A DNA stretch of 64,000 nt. Source: Microbacterium sp. C5A9 (GTDB taxonomy: Bacteria; Actinomycetota; Actinomycetes; Actinomycetales; Microbacteriaceae). The stretch lies in the NCBI RefSeq assembly GCF_022627955.1, contig NZ_JABXGD010000004.1, positions 248,001 through 312,000 on the forward strand, read 5' to 3'. A model generated the notes under the pieces. The model saw only the letters and a program-made list of their open reading frames with translations, searched no databases and had not been told where the DNA came from. Shown here one piece after another: positions 16,369 through 25,597 of the stretch; within the stretch, counting starts at the first letter, position 1; each line of letters opens with the position of its first letter. Position numbers and translations under genes: made by a program.

Positions 16369-16395
16369 AGAAGAGCGAAGTTTTCTCGACCTGAC

Positions 16396-17259
16396 TCACC
16401 CGACGAGCGGACCGCCGACCTTCCAGTACCCGAGGAACGACACACGATCCTTCGCGATGCCGACCTCGGCCGTGAGATGGCGTCGGATGCGCGTGATGAC
16501 GCCCGACTCCCCCGCCAGCCAGACGTACAGGTCGGTGTCGTCGCGCAGCTCGCCCGTCCGCCCCTCGACCCCGTCCCGCAGCGCACGCTCGATGCCGGAC
16601 TCCGCGCCCGTGCCCCGCGCGACGACGTGGATGCGCGCGTTGTCGGGGGCGTGGGCCGAGACGATGTCGTCGGCGGGGTCGTCGCACTCGAGGAAGACCT
16701 CGGCCTCGGCATCGGGGGCCAGGGATTCGAGGATGCCGCGCACGGCCGGGAACGCCGTCTCGTCGGCGACCAGCAGGAAGCGCCGCGCGTCGCCCGGCTG
16801 CCAGTGCAGGCCGTATCCGGTCCAGCCCATGCGCGCGTCGGGCCCGTTCACCACGAGGTGATCGCCGGGCTGGGCCGCGGCGGCCCACGCGGAGGCCGGC
16901 CCCGCCGGTTCGTGCAGGTAGAAGTCGATGTCGATCTCTCCGGCATCCGCCCTGATCGCCGCCGGCGTGTAGGTGCGCAGCACGTTCCGCTCGTCTTCGG
17001 GCAGGGCCCGCCAGCGGGTGTACCAGTCGGAGGGGTGCGGAGTCGGCTCGTCGAGCAGGCCGAAGTCGGCGTAGCCGCCGTCGGGCAGGGGAAGCACGAC
17101 CTTGATGCGCTGGTCCGTGCCCCAGTCGGCGAAGTTCCGCAGGCTCTCTCCGGCGAGCGTCAGCCGCACGAACCGCGGGCTCAGCATCGTGCGCCGACGC
17201 ACCTCGACCGGGAACGCGCTGTATGCCCACGGGCGATCGGCGGTCACGGGCGCGCTCAC
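16396..17259 (-). CDS. Siderophore-interacting protein (FAD ferric-siderophore reductase)
   Basis: This 287-residue cytoplasmic flavoprotein should reduce ferric siderophores to release iron. It has the SIP family FAD-binding motif (LRTYTPAAIR near residue 92), the GPDARMGW loop and the NAD(P)H-domain ending with WLAGESGVITRIRRHL and FLGYWKVGG. The GTG start at 17259 has AGGGGAG upstream and overlaps the ATPase stop by four bases; a longer in-frame reading runs through the ATPase gene and is rejected. It is the last gene of the iron operon. Confidence 0.92.
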   Translation of the reverse strand: MSAPVTADRPWAYSAFPVEVRRRTMLSPRFVRLTLAGESLRNFADWGTDQRIKVVLPLPDGGYADFGLLDEPTPHPSDWYTRWRALPEDERNVLRTYTPAAIRADAGEIDIDFYLHEPAGPASAWAAAAQPGDHLVVNGPDARMGWTGYGLHWQPGDARRFLLVADETAFPAVRGILESLAPDAEAEVFLECDDPADDIVSAHAPDNARIHVVARGTGAESGIERALRDGVEGRTGELRDDTDLYVWLAGESGVITRIRRHLTAEVGIAKDRVSFLGYWKVGGPLVG

Positions 17260-18164
17260 GACCGCGCTCCCCTGTGGACGGAGCCGACCGAGGGCACGGA
17301 TCCGCGCAGCGGCACCACGAGCGGTCCGCCGGTGACGGGATCGGGGATCACGACGTTCTCGAGGCCGAACACCTCGTGCACCCGCTCGCTCGTGATCACC
17401 TCGTGCGGCGGCCCCTCGGCGACGATGCGCCCGTCGCGCATCGCGATGATGTGGGTCGCGTAGCGGGCGGCGTGATTGAGGTCGTGCAGCACCGCGACGA
17501 GGGTGCGCCCCTGCGCGTTGAGGTGCGCGAACAGCTCCATGAGCTCGACCTGGTGCGCGACGTCGAGGAACGTGGTCGGCTCGTCGAGCAGCAGCAGGTC
17601 GGTCTCCTGCGCGAGCACCATCGCCACCCACACGCGCTGGCGCTGCCCGCCCGAGAGCGCGTCGACCGGACGCCCCGCCAGATCGGCGGTCCCGGTGGCC
17701 TCGAGCGCGTGCTGGACGGCGATCTCGTCGGCATCCGACCACTGCCGCATCAGGTTCTGGTGGGGATAACGGCCCCGGCCGACCAGGTCGGCCACGGTGA
17801 TGCCGTCGGGCGCCACCGCGCTCTGCGGCAGCAGCCCCAGCCGGCGGGCGACCTCCTTCGCCGGGTATGAGCCGATCGTCTGCCCGTCGAGCACGACGCG
17901 TCCGCGCGAGGGGGCGAGCAGTCGCGACAGGCCGCGCAGGAGCGTGGACTTGCCGCACGCGTTCGGACCGATGATGACGGTGAACCCGCCGTCGGGAACC
18001 GTGACCGAGAGGTCGCGCACGATCTCGGCGCGGTCGTACGACAGCGTGATCGCCTCGGCCGACAACCGCGAGGACGGGACGGGGTCGGCGGACGGGACGT
18101 GGTCGGCAGACGGGACGCGGCCGGCGGACGGGACGTGGTCGGCAGGGAGGGGGATGTCAGGCAC
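17256..18164 (-). CDS. Iron-siderophore ABC transporter ATPase (FecE/FepC-like)
   Basis: This 302-residue ATPase energises siderophore uptake. It has Walker A GPNACGKS, the Q-loop LLPQS, the signature ALSGGQRQR, Walker B LLLLDEPTTFLD and the H-loop VLHDLNHAARY, typical of FecE/FepC. The start is GTG at 18164 after GGAGATC and overlaps the permease stop by eight bases. An unusual feature is the N-terminus: residues about 8-31 consist of four imperfect copies of a six-residue unit (DHVPSA-like), encoded by an 18-base tandem repeat. The enzyme core starts only after that. Confidence 0.92.
   Translation of the reverse strand: MPDIPLPADHVPSAGRVPSADHVPSADPVPSSRLSAEAITLSYDRAEIVRDLSVTVPDGGFTVIIGPNACGKSTLLRGLSRLLAPSRGRVVLDGQTIGSYPAKEVARRLGLLPQSAVAPDGITVADLVGRGRYPHQNLMRQWSDADEIAVQHALEATGTADLAGRPVDALSGGQRQRVWVAMVLAQETDLLLLDEPTTFLDVAHQVELMELFAHLNAQGRTLVAVLHDLNHAARYATHIIAMRDGRIVAEGPPHEVITSERVHEVFGLENVVIPDPVTGGPLVVPLRGSVPSVGSVHRGARS
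18073..18144. repeat. Four-copy 18-base tandem repeat inside the iron ATPase gene
   Basis: Units at 18073-18090, 18091-18108, 18109-18126 and 18127-18144 share the pattern GACGGGACGnGGnCGGCn; units two and four are identical. The repeat length is a multiple of three, so copy-number change would keep the reading frame and only lengthen or shorten the protein N-terminus. Confidence 0.9.
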
Positions 18165-19221
18165 GGCGGCGGATCTCCAGGATGATCATGAGCACGAGGT
18201 AGGCGCCGCCGACCGACACGGTCACGACGCCGACGGGCAGGGCGGTGGGCAGCACGTGCTGCGCGATGAGGTCGGCCCCCAGCAGCAGCAGCCCGCCGAA
18301 CAGGCCCGAGAGCAGGAGCGACAGGTGCGGGGTGCGGGCGACGAGGCGCCCGATCTGCGGTGCGGCGAGGGCGACGAACGCGACGGGTCCGGCGACCGTC
18401 GTCGCGGCGGCGACGAGCGCGACGCCGATGAGCAGCGCCCCGGCACGGACCGCCCCCGGCCGCACGCCGGTCGATGCCGCCATGTCGTCGCCGAGCCCGA
18501 GCTGACGGAGTCGCGGCACGAGCAGGAACGCCGCGACGGCGAACGGCAGCGCGCAGGCGAGAGCCCCCGCAAGAGGACCGGCCGTGACGCCGTTGAGCGA
18601 CCCCGTTCCCCAGGCCGAGGCGAACATCGCCGTCTCGAGCTCGATCTGCAGCAGCATCCAGGTGTTCAGCGAGGCGAGGATCGACGACACCCCGATTCCG
18701 ACGACGATGAGGCGGAACCCCTGCACGCCCCCGCGCGCGGACAGCAGCCAGATGACCGCCGCCGTCGCGAACCCGCCGAGCAGCGAGCCGAGGGTCAGCA
18801 CCGGCCAGCTGCCCGAGACGAACACCAGCGCGAGCAGCATCCCGGTGAACGCGCCGTGGGAGAGGCCGAGGATGTCGGGGCTGGCGAGCGGGTTCCTCGT
18901 GACGGTCTGGAACAGCGCTCCCGCGATGCCCAGCAGCGCGCCGATCGCGATTCCGGCGACCGCCCTCGGCAGCCGCCAGTCGATCACGACGGTGCGGTCC
19001 ATGGCGTCTCCGCCGCCGAACAGCACCTGCACCACCTGCTGCGGCGTGAGCGGATACGTGCCGATACCCAGCGCGAGCACACCCAGCACGCCCAGCGCGA
19101 CGACGGCCACGAGGCCGGCGACGATGCTGCGCCGGCGCACCGGCACCCGCAGCGGGCCCAGGCGCACGATGCGCCGACGGTACCCGACGTCGGCGAGCGT
19201 GCCGAGACGCGACGAGCTCAC
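18157..19221 (-). CDS. Iron-siderophore ABC permease (FecCD family)
   Basis: This 354-residue permease has about nine or ten hydrophobic segments and the FecCD signatures LPRAVAGIAIGALLGIAGALFQ, TRNPLASPDILGLSHGA and the late GPVAFVALAAPQIGR coupling-loop motif. It starts at GTG (19221), overlapping the preceding permease stop by four bases. Two non-identical FecCD permeases encoded together indicate a heterodimeric channel. Confidence 0.94.
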   Translation of the reverse strand: MSSSRLGTLADVGYRRRIVRLGPLRVPVRRRSIVAGLVAVVALGVLGVLALGIGTYPLTPQQVVQVLFGGGDAMDRTVVIDWRLPRAVAGIAIGALLGIAGALFQTVTRNPLASPDILGLSHGAFTGMLLALVFVSGSWPVLTLGSLLGGFATAAVIWLLSARGGVQGFRLIVVGIGVSSILASLNTWMLLQIELETAMFASAWGTGSLNGVTAGPLAGALACALPFAVAAFLLVPRLRQLGLGDDMAASTGVRPGAVRAGALLIGVALVAAATTVAGPVAFVALAAPQIGRLVARTPHLSLLLSGLFGGLLLLGADLIAQHVLPTALPVGVVTVSVGGAYLVLMIILEIRRRA

Positions 19222-20276
19222 AGCGCACTCGCCCTGCGTCGGCGGGCGAGCACGATCAGCACGGGAGCACCGACGAATGCGGCGACGATGCCGACGGGCA
19301 CCTCGGCCGGAGCGATGATGATGCGCCCGAGCACGTCGGCGAGCAGCAGGATCACGGGTGCCAGCACGGCCGAGAGCGGGAGGATGAGGCGCTGATCGAC
19401 GCCGAACGTCCAGCGGATCACGTGCGGCACCATCAGGCCGATGAACGAGATCGGACCGGCGAGTGCCGTGGCGGCGCCCGCGAGAAGCGTGACCGCGGCG
19501 ATGACGCCGACGCGGATGCCCGCGACGTGGGCGCCCTGCGCACGGGCGACGTCTTCACCCAGGCCGATCGCGTTCAGGCCGGGCGCGAGGAGCAGGGCCA
19601 CGACGAGCCCGGCGACGACGAACGGCACCACCGGCAGGATGACGTCGAAGCCGCGGCCGAGGAGCGACCCCGCGTTCCAGCTGCGCATCGAGTCGAAGGC
19701 CTCCGGATCGCTCAGCGACAACCCCGTCGTGATGCCCGAGAGCACGGCGCCGAGTGCGACACCGGCGAGCGTGAGCCGCAGCGGGTCGGCAGAGCCGCGC
19801 CCGGAGGAGCCGATCAGGTACACGGCCACGGTGACGACGAGCGCACCGACGAACGCGAGCCACACGAACTGGGAGACGTCGCGCAGACCGAGGAACGTCA
19901 CGCCCAGCGCGACGGCGAGCGCGGCACCCGCGTTGACGCCGAGGATGCCGGGATCGGCGAGCGGATTGCGGGTGAACGCCTGGATCAGCGCGCCCGCCAC
20001 CCCGAGTGCGGCACCGGCCACGAGGCCCGTGACGGTGCGGGGGATGCGCAGGTCGAAGACGATGTAGTCGGTCTCGGGGGTTCCGCCACCCTGCAGCGTG
20101 GTCCACACCGCCTGCGGCGAGAGCGGGTTCGCACCCACCGTGAAGGAGAGCACGACGGCGAGCGCAAGCGCGAACAGGAGGACGACGGATCCCCCGACCG
20201 CGCGCACCCCACGGCGCGGAGAACGCCGGCGTCGCGTGTGCGGCGCCGGCGTCTCGGTCAGGGGAAGAGCGGTCAA
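19218..20276 (-). CDS. Iron-siderophore ABC permease (FecCD family)
   Basis: This is the first permease of the iron importer, about 352 residues. It has LRIPRTVTGLVAGAALGVAGALIQ, TRNPLADPGILGVNAGA and GPISFIGLMVPHVIRW, all classic for FecCD. The start is uncertain: I chose TTG at 20276, which overlaps the stop codon of the binding-protein gene and has AGAGAG upstream; no ATG or GTG lies between that stop and the first hydrophobic segment. An open frame continues upstream into the binding-protein gene but without similarity to permeases. Confidence 0.9.
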   Translation of the reverse strand: MTALPLTETPAPHTRRRRSPRRGVRAVGGSVVLLFALALAVVLSFTVGANPLSPQAVWTTLQGGGTPETDYIVFDLRIPRTVTGLVAGAALGVAGALIQAFTRNPLADPGILGVNAGAALAVALGVTFLGLRDVSQFVWLAFVGALVVTVAVYLIGSSGRGSADPLRLTLAGVALGAVLSGITTGLSLSDPEAFDSMRSWNAGSLLGRGFDVILPVVPFVVAGLVVALLLAPGLNAIGLGEDVARAQGAHVAGIRVGVIAAVTLLAGAATALAGPISFIGLMVPHVIRWTFGVDQRLILPLSAVLAPVILLLADVLGRIIIAPAEVPVGIVAAFVGAPVLIVLARRRRASAL

Positions 20277-21208
20277 CGGCTCTCTTCGAGGAAGGTCTCG
20301 ATGTCGTCGAGCACGGTCTGCGCGCCCAGGGGCCCGACACCCGACACCCAATAGCTCGTGTCGACCGGCGTGACCGACGGGAAGGCGTCGGCGTTCTGGG
20401 TGATCGCCGCGGGGATCTCGGAGGCGTCGTCGACGTCGGCCACGGTCACGAAGACGTGATCGGCCTGTGCCGAGAGGATGTTCTCGGGCGAGAGGTCGGC
20501 CTGCAGACCGTCGGCCCAGTCCTGCTCGGGGATCGTGAACCCGACGCACTCGAGAAGGCTGCCCGAGAACGAGACCGGGCCGTAGAGGCTGAGGGTGGTC
20601 TCGTCACGGGGACGGATCAGCTGCGCCGTCTGCCCCTCGACTCCGTACTCGTCTGCCAGCGCCTCGCAGCGCTCGTCGACCGCCGACAGCAGGTCGGCGA
20701 CCTCGTCCTCGCGGCCCAGGGCCTCGCCGATGAGCAGCGCGTTGTCGCGCCACGGGTCGGCCTGGGTCTCGATGAACACCGTGGGAGCGATCGCGGCGAG
20801 CTGCTCGTAGAGCTCGGAGTGCCGTGCCTCGGTGCCGAGGATCAGGTCGGGCTTGAGCGCTGCGATCGCCTCGAGGTCGGGCTCGGGCACCGTGCCGACG
20901 GGCTCGACGCCGTCGACGCCGAGGTAGGCCGGTGCGCCGGTGACGTTGCTGGCGACGGCGGCGCCGACCGGCTCGATGCCGACCGCGACCGCGGTGTCGA
21001 GCTCGAGGGGCTCGAGCGTCACCACGCGCTGCGGATCGTCGGGCACCTCGGTGGTCCCGCGTGCGTGCTCGACCTCGTGGGTGCCGGATGCGGCGGTCGC
21101 GTCATCCGTGGCCGCGGTGGGTTCGGCGGCGCAGCCGGCGAGCAGGAGCAGTGTGCAGGTCGAGGCGGCGAGGGCCACGGAGGCGCGGCGACGGAGGCGG
21201 GAAGGCAT
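20273..21208 (-). CDS. Iron-siderophore binding lipoprotein (FecB/FepB-like)
   Basis: This 311-residue receptor has a signal peptide with lipobox LLLLAGC and a type III binding fold: an N-terminal lobe with DDPQRVVTLEPLELDTAVAVG, a helical backbone around PDLEAIAALKPDLILG, and a C-terminal lobe. The two-domain arrangement with a Glu (TEVP/EPL region) and arginine contacts suits ferric-siderophore docking to FecCD permeases. It begins the five-gene iron operon. A GTTAGG-N4-CCTAAC box 56 bases upstream predicts iron-dependent repression by an IdeR/DtxR protein. Confidence 0.92.
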   Translation of the reverse strand: MPSRLRRRASVALAASTCTLLLLAGCAAEPTAATDDATAASGTHEVEHARGTTEVPDDPQRVVTLEPLELDTAVAVGIEPVGAAVASNVTGAPAYLGVDGVEPVGTVPEPDLEAIAALKPDLILGTEARHSELYEQLAAIAPTVFIETQADPWRDNALLIGEALGREDEVADLLSAVDERCEALADEYGVEGQTAQLIRPRDETTLSLYGPVSFSGSLLECVGFTIPEQDWADGLQADLSPENILSAQADHVFVTVADVDDASEIPAAITQNADAFPSVTPVDTSYWVSGVGPLGAQTVLDDIETFLEESR

Positions 21209-21263
21209 GGGGAATGACCTTTCGGGACCGGGGAGGGGGACAACGCCGAGACGATCGATGTTG

Positions 21264-21279
21264 GTTAGGCAACCCTAAC
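21264..21279. promoter_or_regulatory. IdeR/DtxR-type iron box
   Basis: A perfect inverted repeat GTTAGG-CAAC-CCTAAC lies 56-71 bases upstream of the iron binding-protein start. It contains the core TTAGG-N4-CCTAA of the known DtxR/IdeR consensus. Position and function of the operon agree with repression when iron is sufficient. Confidence 0.8.
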
Positions 21280-21333
21280 AGGAACCCTCCCCCGGCGTCG
21301 CGCCCCGACCGGCTCAGAGCACGGCGACCCGCC

Positions 21334-22065
21334 TCAGAGCACGTCCGCGATCACGTCGAAGACGCGGTCGGGTGCCTCGAGCTGCATGTCGTGGTGCACG
21401 CCCGCGATCCTGCGGATGTCCCACCCCTCCCGCTCGAGATCCGCGGCCATCGCGTCGGAGAGCACGGCCGGCGACTCGTCGGAGAGCACGATCGTCGACG
21501 GAACGGCGGGCGGTGCGATCGCCACGGGATGGAACGCCACGTCGCGGAACACGCCGATGGCCATCGTCGAGTCGAACCGTCGCTGGCCCTCCTGCATCGA
21601 CGCCCGGATGCTCTCGGGATACTCCGCTCGCTGCGACGCACTGCGTCGCGCCTGGCGCAGCCCGACGACACCCAGCGTGAGAGCGGGAAGCGCCCAGAAC
21701 GCCCGTCCGGCGAGTCCGGTCGTGGGAAGCGAGAGCCCGAAGCCGGGATCGAGGTAGATCGCGTGCGCGGGCCGCAGACGCTCGACGGCGCGGACCAGCA
21801 CCGAGCCGCCCAGCGAGTGGCCGACCATGGCGTCGAGACCCTGCGGCAGATTCTCGGCGACGTCAGTGGCGAGGTCCGCGAGCGTGTACGAGTCAGAGCG
21901 GTCGCTGCGCCCGTGTCCCCGCAGATCGACAGTCGTCACGGTGTACCGCCCCGTGGCGAGCATCCGCTCGATCAGCGGCTGCCACGTCGTGCCGTCGGCG
22001 CCGAGGCCGTGGATCAGCCCGACGCGCCGCTCGCCCGTGCCGGTGGTCGTCGAGTGCAGGTGCAT
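21334..22065 (-). CDS. Alpha/beta hydrolase, function unknown
   Basis: This 243-residue hydrolase has the oxyanion segment LIHGLGADGTTW, the strand-loop VDLRGHGRSD, the nucleophile elbow GHSLGGS, and a late histidine in VHHDMQLEAP. The catalytic acid is probably in the LSDES stretch. The ATG at 22065 (MHLHSTT) is preferred over the frame start at 22146 because similarity to the fold starts there. It stands alone between the iron operon and a divergent MFS carrier gene. Substrate unknown. Confidence 0.82.
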   Translation of the reverse strand: MHLHSTTTGTGERRVGLIHGLGADGTTWQPLIERMLATGRYTVTTVDLRGHGRSDRSDSYTLADLATDVAENLPQGLDAMVGHSLGGSVLVRAVERLRPAHAIYLDPGFGLSLPTTGLAGRAFWALPALTLGVVGLRQARRSASQRAEYPESIRASMQEGQRRFDSTMAIGVFRDVAFHPVAIAPPAVPSTIVLSDESPAVLSDAMAADLEREGWDIRRIAGVHHDMQLEAPDRVFDVIADVL

Positions 22066-22185
22066 ATCGCCATTCTGCCCATCGGCGATCACTCGACCGC
22101 TGAGACCGCGCCGCAGGATGTGACCTCGCCCTCGGGCGTTCCTCATCTCCCCCGCATAGGCCCATCGCTCATTCCGAGCACTCGA

Positions 22186-22206
22186 TCATGTGCCTCGCGC
22201 ACATGA
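22186..22206. promoter_or_regulatory. Palindromic operator candidate upstream of the MHS carrier gene
   Basis: Perfect 8-base arms TCATGTGC and GCACATGA surround a 5-base spacer. The site lies 95 bases upstream of the carrier start and 121 bases from the divergent hydrolase start. No regulator can be assigned with certainty; the GAF-PucR protein encoded downstream is a candidate. Confidence 0.5.
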
Positions 22207-22300
22207 ACCCGAGCCTTCCGCTCTGCCTAGCCTGAGGAGGATTCGCACGCGGACGCAGCCCGTCGCCGTGCGCGCCACCACCTCGACACACAGGAGTGCC

Positions 22301-23653
22301 ATGGACATCGACATCGCCGACGACATCGACCGACCGGGCCTGGACCCTCGCGCGCAACGCCGTCGCGCGGTGATCGGAAGCTCGGTCGGAACCATCATCG
22401 AGTGGTATGACTTCACGCTCTACGGCCTGGCGTCGGCGCTGGTCTTCGCGCCCCTGTTCTTCCCCGGCGGGGGTGATTTCGCGGGACTCCTCGGAGCGTT
22501 CGCCACTTTCGCGGTCGGCTTCGGCGCGCGGCCCATCGGCGGGCTGATCTTCGCGCACTTCGGCGACCGCATCGGCCGCAAGGGCACCCTGCTCGCGACC
22601 CTGCTGATGATGGGAATCGCCACGACGATGATCGGGCTGCTGCCCACGGCGGAGACGATCGGCATCTGGGCCCCGATCTGCCTGATCATCCTGCGACTGT
22701 TCCAGGGAGCCGGCGCAGGTGCCGAGTTCGCCGGTGCCATGACGATGGCCAGCGAGTCGGCCGATACACGCAATCGCGCCTTCATCGCCGGGTTCCCCGG
22801 GGCTTCCGTCTACGTCGGGATGGCACTCGCCACCGCCACCTTCGCACTCATCAGCCTGCTGCCGGTCGAGCAGTTCCAGGCGTGGGGCTGGCGCATCCCG
22901 TTCATCGCCAGCATCGTCATCGTCGCGTTCGCGCTGTACTTCCGCCTGCGGGTGAAAGAGACCGCCGCATTCGAAGCCGCGGAGCGCGAGGGAGGGGTGT
23001 CGCGGGCTCCTCTGGTCACCGCCGTCCGCTCGCACTGGCGCACCCTCCTCGCCGGCATGGCACTCTTCGTGTTCGCACTGCCCTGGGTGTACGTCGTGCA
23101 GACGTTCTCGATCTCGTACACGACCGGAACGCTGTCCGTGAATCCCACGCACGCCCTCATCGGTCTCATCGTCGCCGAGCTCCTCACCATCCCGGCGACC
23201 CTCGGATTCGGACGCCTCGCCGATCGGATCGGACGCAAGCCCGTGCTGCTCGGTGCGGCGATCTTCGCGATCGCCTTCGCGTTCCCGATGTTCGCGCTCT
23301 TCGAGACGGAGAACTCGGCTCTCGTCGCGCTGGGTCTGATCCTCGGACTCGCGATCGTCCAGGGGGCGACGATCGGTGTGAGCGCGGCGATGCTGGCGGA
23401 GCTCTTCCCGACTCGCATGCGGTGGAGCGGCATCGCGATCTCCCGCGAGATCCCCGCGGCACTCGTGGGCGGCACGGCTCCGCTGGTCGCGACCGCGCTG
23501 GTCGGCGTGGCCGGCGGAGCCCCGTGGCTCGTCGCCGGCTACCTCGTGGGTCTGAGCGTGATCGGCCTCATCGGCATCGCCGTGCTCCCCGAGACCCTTC
23601 AGCGGACGGACGCACCCGGGAACGCCGAGGAGAGAGCCCGATCGCACGCCTAG
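22301..23653 (+). CDS. MFS transporter, metabolite:H+ symporter (MHS) family
   Basis: This 450-residue carrier has 12 predicted membrane helices. The N-terminal GTIIEWYDFTLYG segment and the FGARPIGGLIFAHFGDRIGRK loop are typical of MHS proteins (shikimate, alpha-ketoglutarate, proline/betaine or dicarboxylate uptake). The ATG has CAGGAG upstream. It is convergent with the GAF-PucR gene (12-base gap). A palindrome sits in its upstream region. Substrate is unknown; an organic acid is likely from the family. Confidence 0.9.
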   Translation: MDIDIADDIDRPGLDPRAQRRRAVIGSSVGTIIEWYDFTLYGLASALVFAPLFFPGGGDFAGLLGAFATFAVGFGARPIGGLIFAHFGDRIGRKGTLLATLLMMGIATTMIGLLPTAETIGIWAPICLIILRLFQGAGAGAEFAGAMTMASESADTRNRAFIAGFPGASVYVGMALATATFALISLLPVEQFQAWGWRIPFIASIVIVAFALYFRLRVKETAAFEAAEREGGVSRAPLVTAVRSHWRTLLAGMALFVFALPWVYVVQTFSISYTTGTLSVNPTHALIGLIVAELLTIPATLGFGRLADRIGRKPVLLGAAIFAIAFAFPMFALFETENSALVALGLILGLAIVQGATIGVSAAMLAELFPTRMRWSGIAISREIPAALVGGTAPLVATALVGVAGGAPWLVAGYLVGLSVIGLIGIAVLPETLQRTDAPGNAEERARSHA

Positions 23654-23665
23654 GCGAGACGGCTG

Positions 23666-25582
23666 CTAGGCGAGGAGGGTGCGGCGCAGGCGCTCGAGGC
23701 GCACGGCCGCCTGCAGACGGAAGCGGAACTCCGCGTCGTCGGGGTCGCCCTCGAGAAGGGTCCAGATACGGTCGAGGCGCTGCTGCACGGTGTTGGTGTG
23801 CACCTGCAGCGCCGCCGCGGTCGCCTGTCGGCTCTCCGCGCAGTCGAAGTACGTGCCCAGGGTCTCGACGAGGGCGGTGCCCCGCCGGTCGTCCCAGTCG
23901 CGCACGGGACCCAGCACCCCGTCGACGAACGCGGCGGCAGCCTCGGGCTCACCCGAGGTGAGGACGTGATAGGGAGCGAAGTCGGCCGACCTCACCGTCG
24001 CGCCGCTGATGCCGAGAGGCACGAGGAACCGCAGGTCACGCATCACCCGGATGGCCGACGACCGCAGAGCGGAGACGTCATCGACGATCGTGCCGACGAC
24101 CGCCGTGACGCCGGGCTCTCCCTGTCGATCGGCGAGCACCCGGCGCACACGCTCGGTCGCCACGACGGCGTCTGCGACCGTCCATGCCACGATCAGCCCG
24201 TGGTCACGGGCGGCGACCAGGCCGTCGTCGCCGACGGCCTCCGCCGCGACGATCAGCGCCGCGTCGCCACCGCGTACGTCGATCGCGGCGCACGCCACCA
24301 CGACGCCCACCCCCTCTGCCGTCAGAGCGGATGCGTCGACCTCTCCGTCGAGCAGGTCGACGAGCAGCCGCGCGCGGCGCTCGGCACGGATCGCCGAGAC
24401 GGCATCGCGCTTGAACGACACGAGAGCAGCCACGTGCGCGGCTCGTTCGAGCGTCGGGCGGGCGACGTCGTCGAGAAGAGAGTCGTCGTCGTCGGCGACC
24501 ATGGCCCCGAGCACGCGGTCGACGCCGAGGATCGCGACGACCAGCCAGCGGCGCCCATCGGCGTCGATCGACACGGCCTGCCCGCTCGTCCGGCTCTGCC
24601 GGATCGCGTCGATGAGCGGCCTGCGCCGCGGCAGGCCGTCTCGCTCGTCCGTCGCTGCGTCGAGGGGGCGCCCGTCCTCGTCCACCGCGCGCACGCGACG
24701 ATCGAGTCGATCGGACACCGTGCCGACGAGATCGATCAGGGTCGCGCCCGAGACGACGGCAGCCGTGAGCTCTTCGTGGATTCCGCTCACGATCTGCGTC
24801 GTGGCGAGATGGCGTTCGAGCTCTCGGTACGCCCCCTCGGCGTGGGCGCGGGCCGCAGCGCTCTCGGCGAGCACTCGGGCGCTGTGCAGGACGGAGGCGG
24901 CGTGGTCGGCGAACGCCGAGAGCAGCAGCACCTCGTCGGGGGTGAAGTCATGCGCGAAGCGGTTGCAGGCGAACAGCGCTCCGAGCACCTCGTCGCCGAC
25001 GGCCAACGGCACACCGAGGAAGGACACGAGCCCCTCGCGTGCGACGGCGCCGTCGATCGCAGCATCGTGCGGAGCATCGGCCATCTGCGTGTACTGCCGC
25101 ACCCACGCCGGTTCCCGCGTGCTCGCCACCAGGCTCGCCAGGCCGAACCCGGCGGGCACCAGCAGGTCGCGGAACTCGGGAGTCACCGTGCCGGCCGAGT
25201 ACCGCACGCGCAGGTCGCCCTGCACATTGTCGACCTCCGAGAGGTAGGTGACGTCGGTGCCCATGAGCTCGTGTGCACGGTCGACGAGACGTCTGAGCAC
25301 ATCGGACACGTCCTGTAGCCGCACCAGCTCACGCGCCGTCGAGAAGAGCGCCTCGAGCTCGACCGTCCGCCGGCGCAGCCGCGCGGTCACCTGCTGCGAT
25401 TCGCGCACCACGCCGAGCAGCTCCTCGACCTCGGAGCCGGCGAGGTCGGCCTCGGCCAGTAGTTCCGCGAGTCGTTCGGTGCGTTCGCCCGGCTGCGCGC
25501 GAGTCGCTGCGACGACCTCGCGCAGCAGCGCAGACGGGGTCGCACGAGTCTCGGCCAAGACGCCTCCTCGAGCAGCGGACAC
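23666..25582 (-). CDS. GAF-domain PucR/CdaR-type transcriptional regulator
   Basis: This 638-residue regulator has an N-terminal helical region, a coiled segment (SQQVTARLRRRTVELEAL), a GAF sensory domain (about 75-240; LVSFLGVPLAVGDEVLGAL, FTPDEVLLLSAFADHAA), a middle domain, and a C-terminal PucR helix-turn-helix (about 575-638; ATAAALQVHTNTVQQRLDRI). It follows the enoyl-CoA hydratase gene by 15 bases and is probably co-transcribed with the catabolic genes it may control. Start GTG at 25582 has GGAG upstream; TTG at 25558 with AGGAGG is an alternative. It is a clear paralogue of the protein encoded at 50183-52084. Confidence 0.87.
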   Translation of the reverse strand: MSAARGGVLAETRATPSALLREVVAATRAQPGERTERLAELLAEADLAGSEVEELLGVVRESQQVTARLRRRTVELEALFSTARELVRLQDVSDVLRRLVDRAHELMGTDVTYLSEVDNVQGDLRVRYSAGTVTPEFRDLLVPAGFGLASLVASTREPAWVRQYTQMADAPHDAAIDGAVAREGLVSFLGVPLAVGDEVLGALFACNRFAHDFTPDEVLLLSAFADHAASVLHSARVLAESAAARAHAEGAYRELERHLATTQIVSGIHEELTAAVVSGATLIDLVGTVSDRLDRRVRAVDEDGRPLDAATDERDGLPRRRPLIDAIRQSRTSGQAVSIDADGRRWLVVAILGVDRVLGAMVADDDDSLLDDVARPTLERAAHVAALVSFKRDAVSAIRAERRARLLVDLLDGEVDASALTAEGVGVVVACAAIDVRGGDAALIVAAEAVGDDGLVAARDHGLIVAWTVADAVVATERVRRVLADRQGEPGVTAVVGTIVDDVSALRSSAIRVMRDLRFLVPLGISGATVRSADFAPYHVLTSGEPEAAAAFVDGVLGPVRDWDDRRGTALVETLGTYFDCAESRQATAAALQVHTNTVQQRLDRIWTLLEGDPDDAEFRFRLQAAVRLERLRRTLLA

Positions 25583-25597
25583 CGGGTTCTCCGCAGT

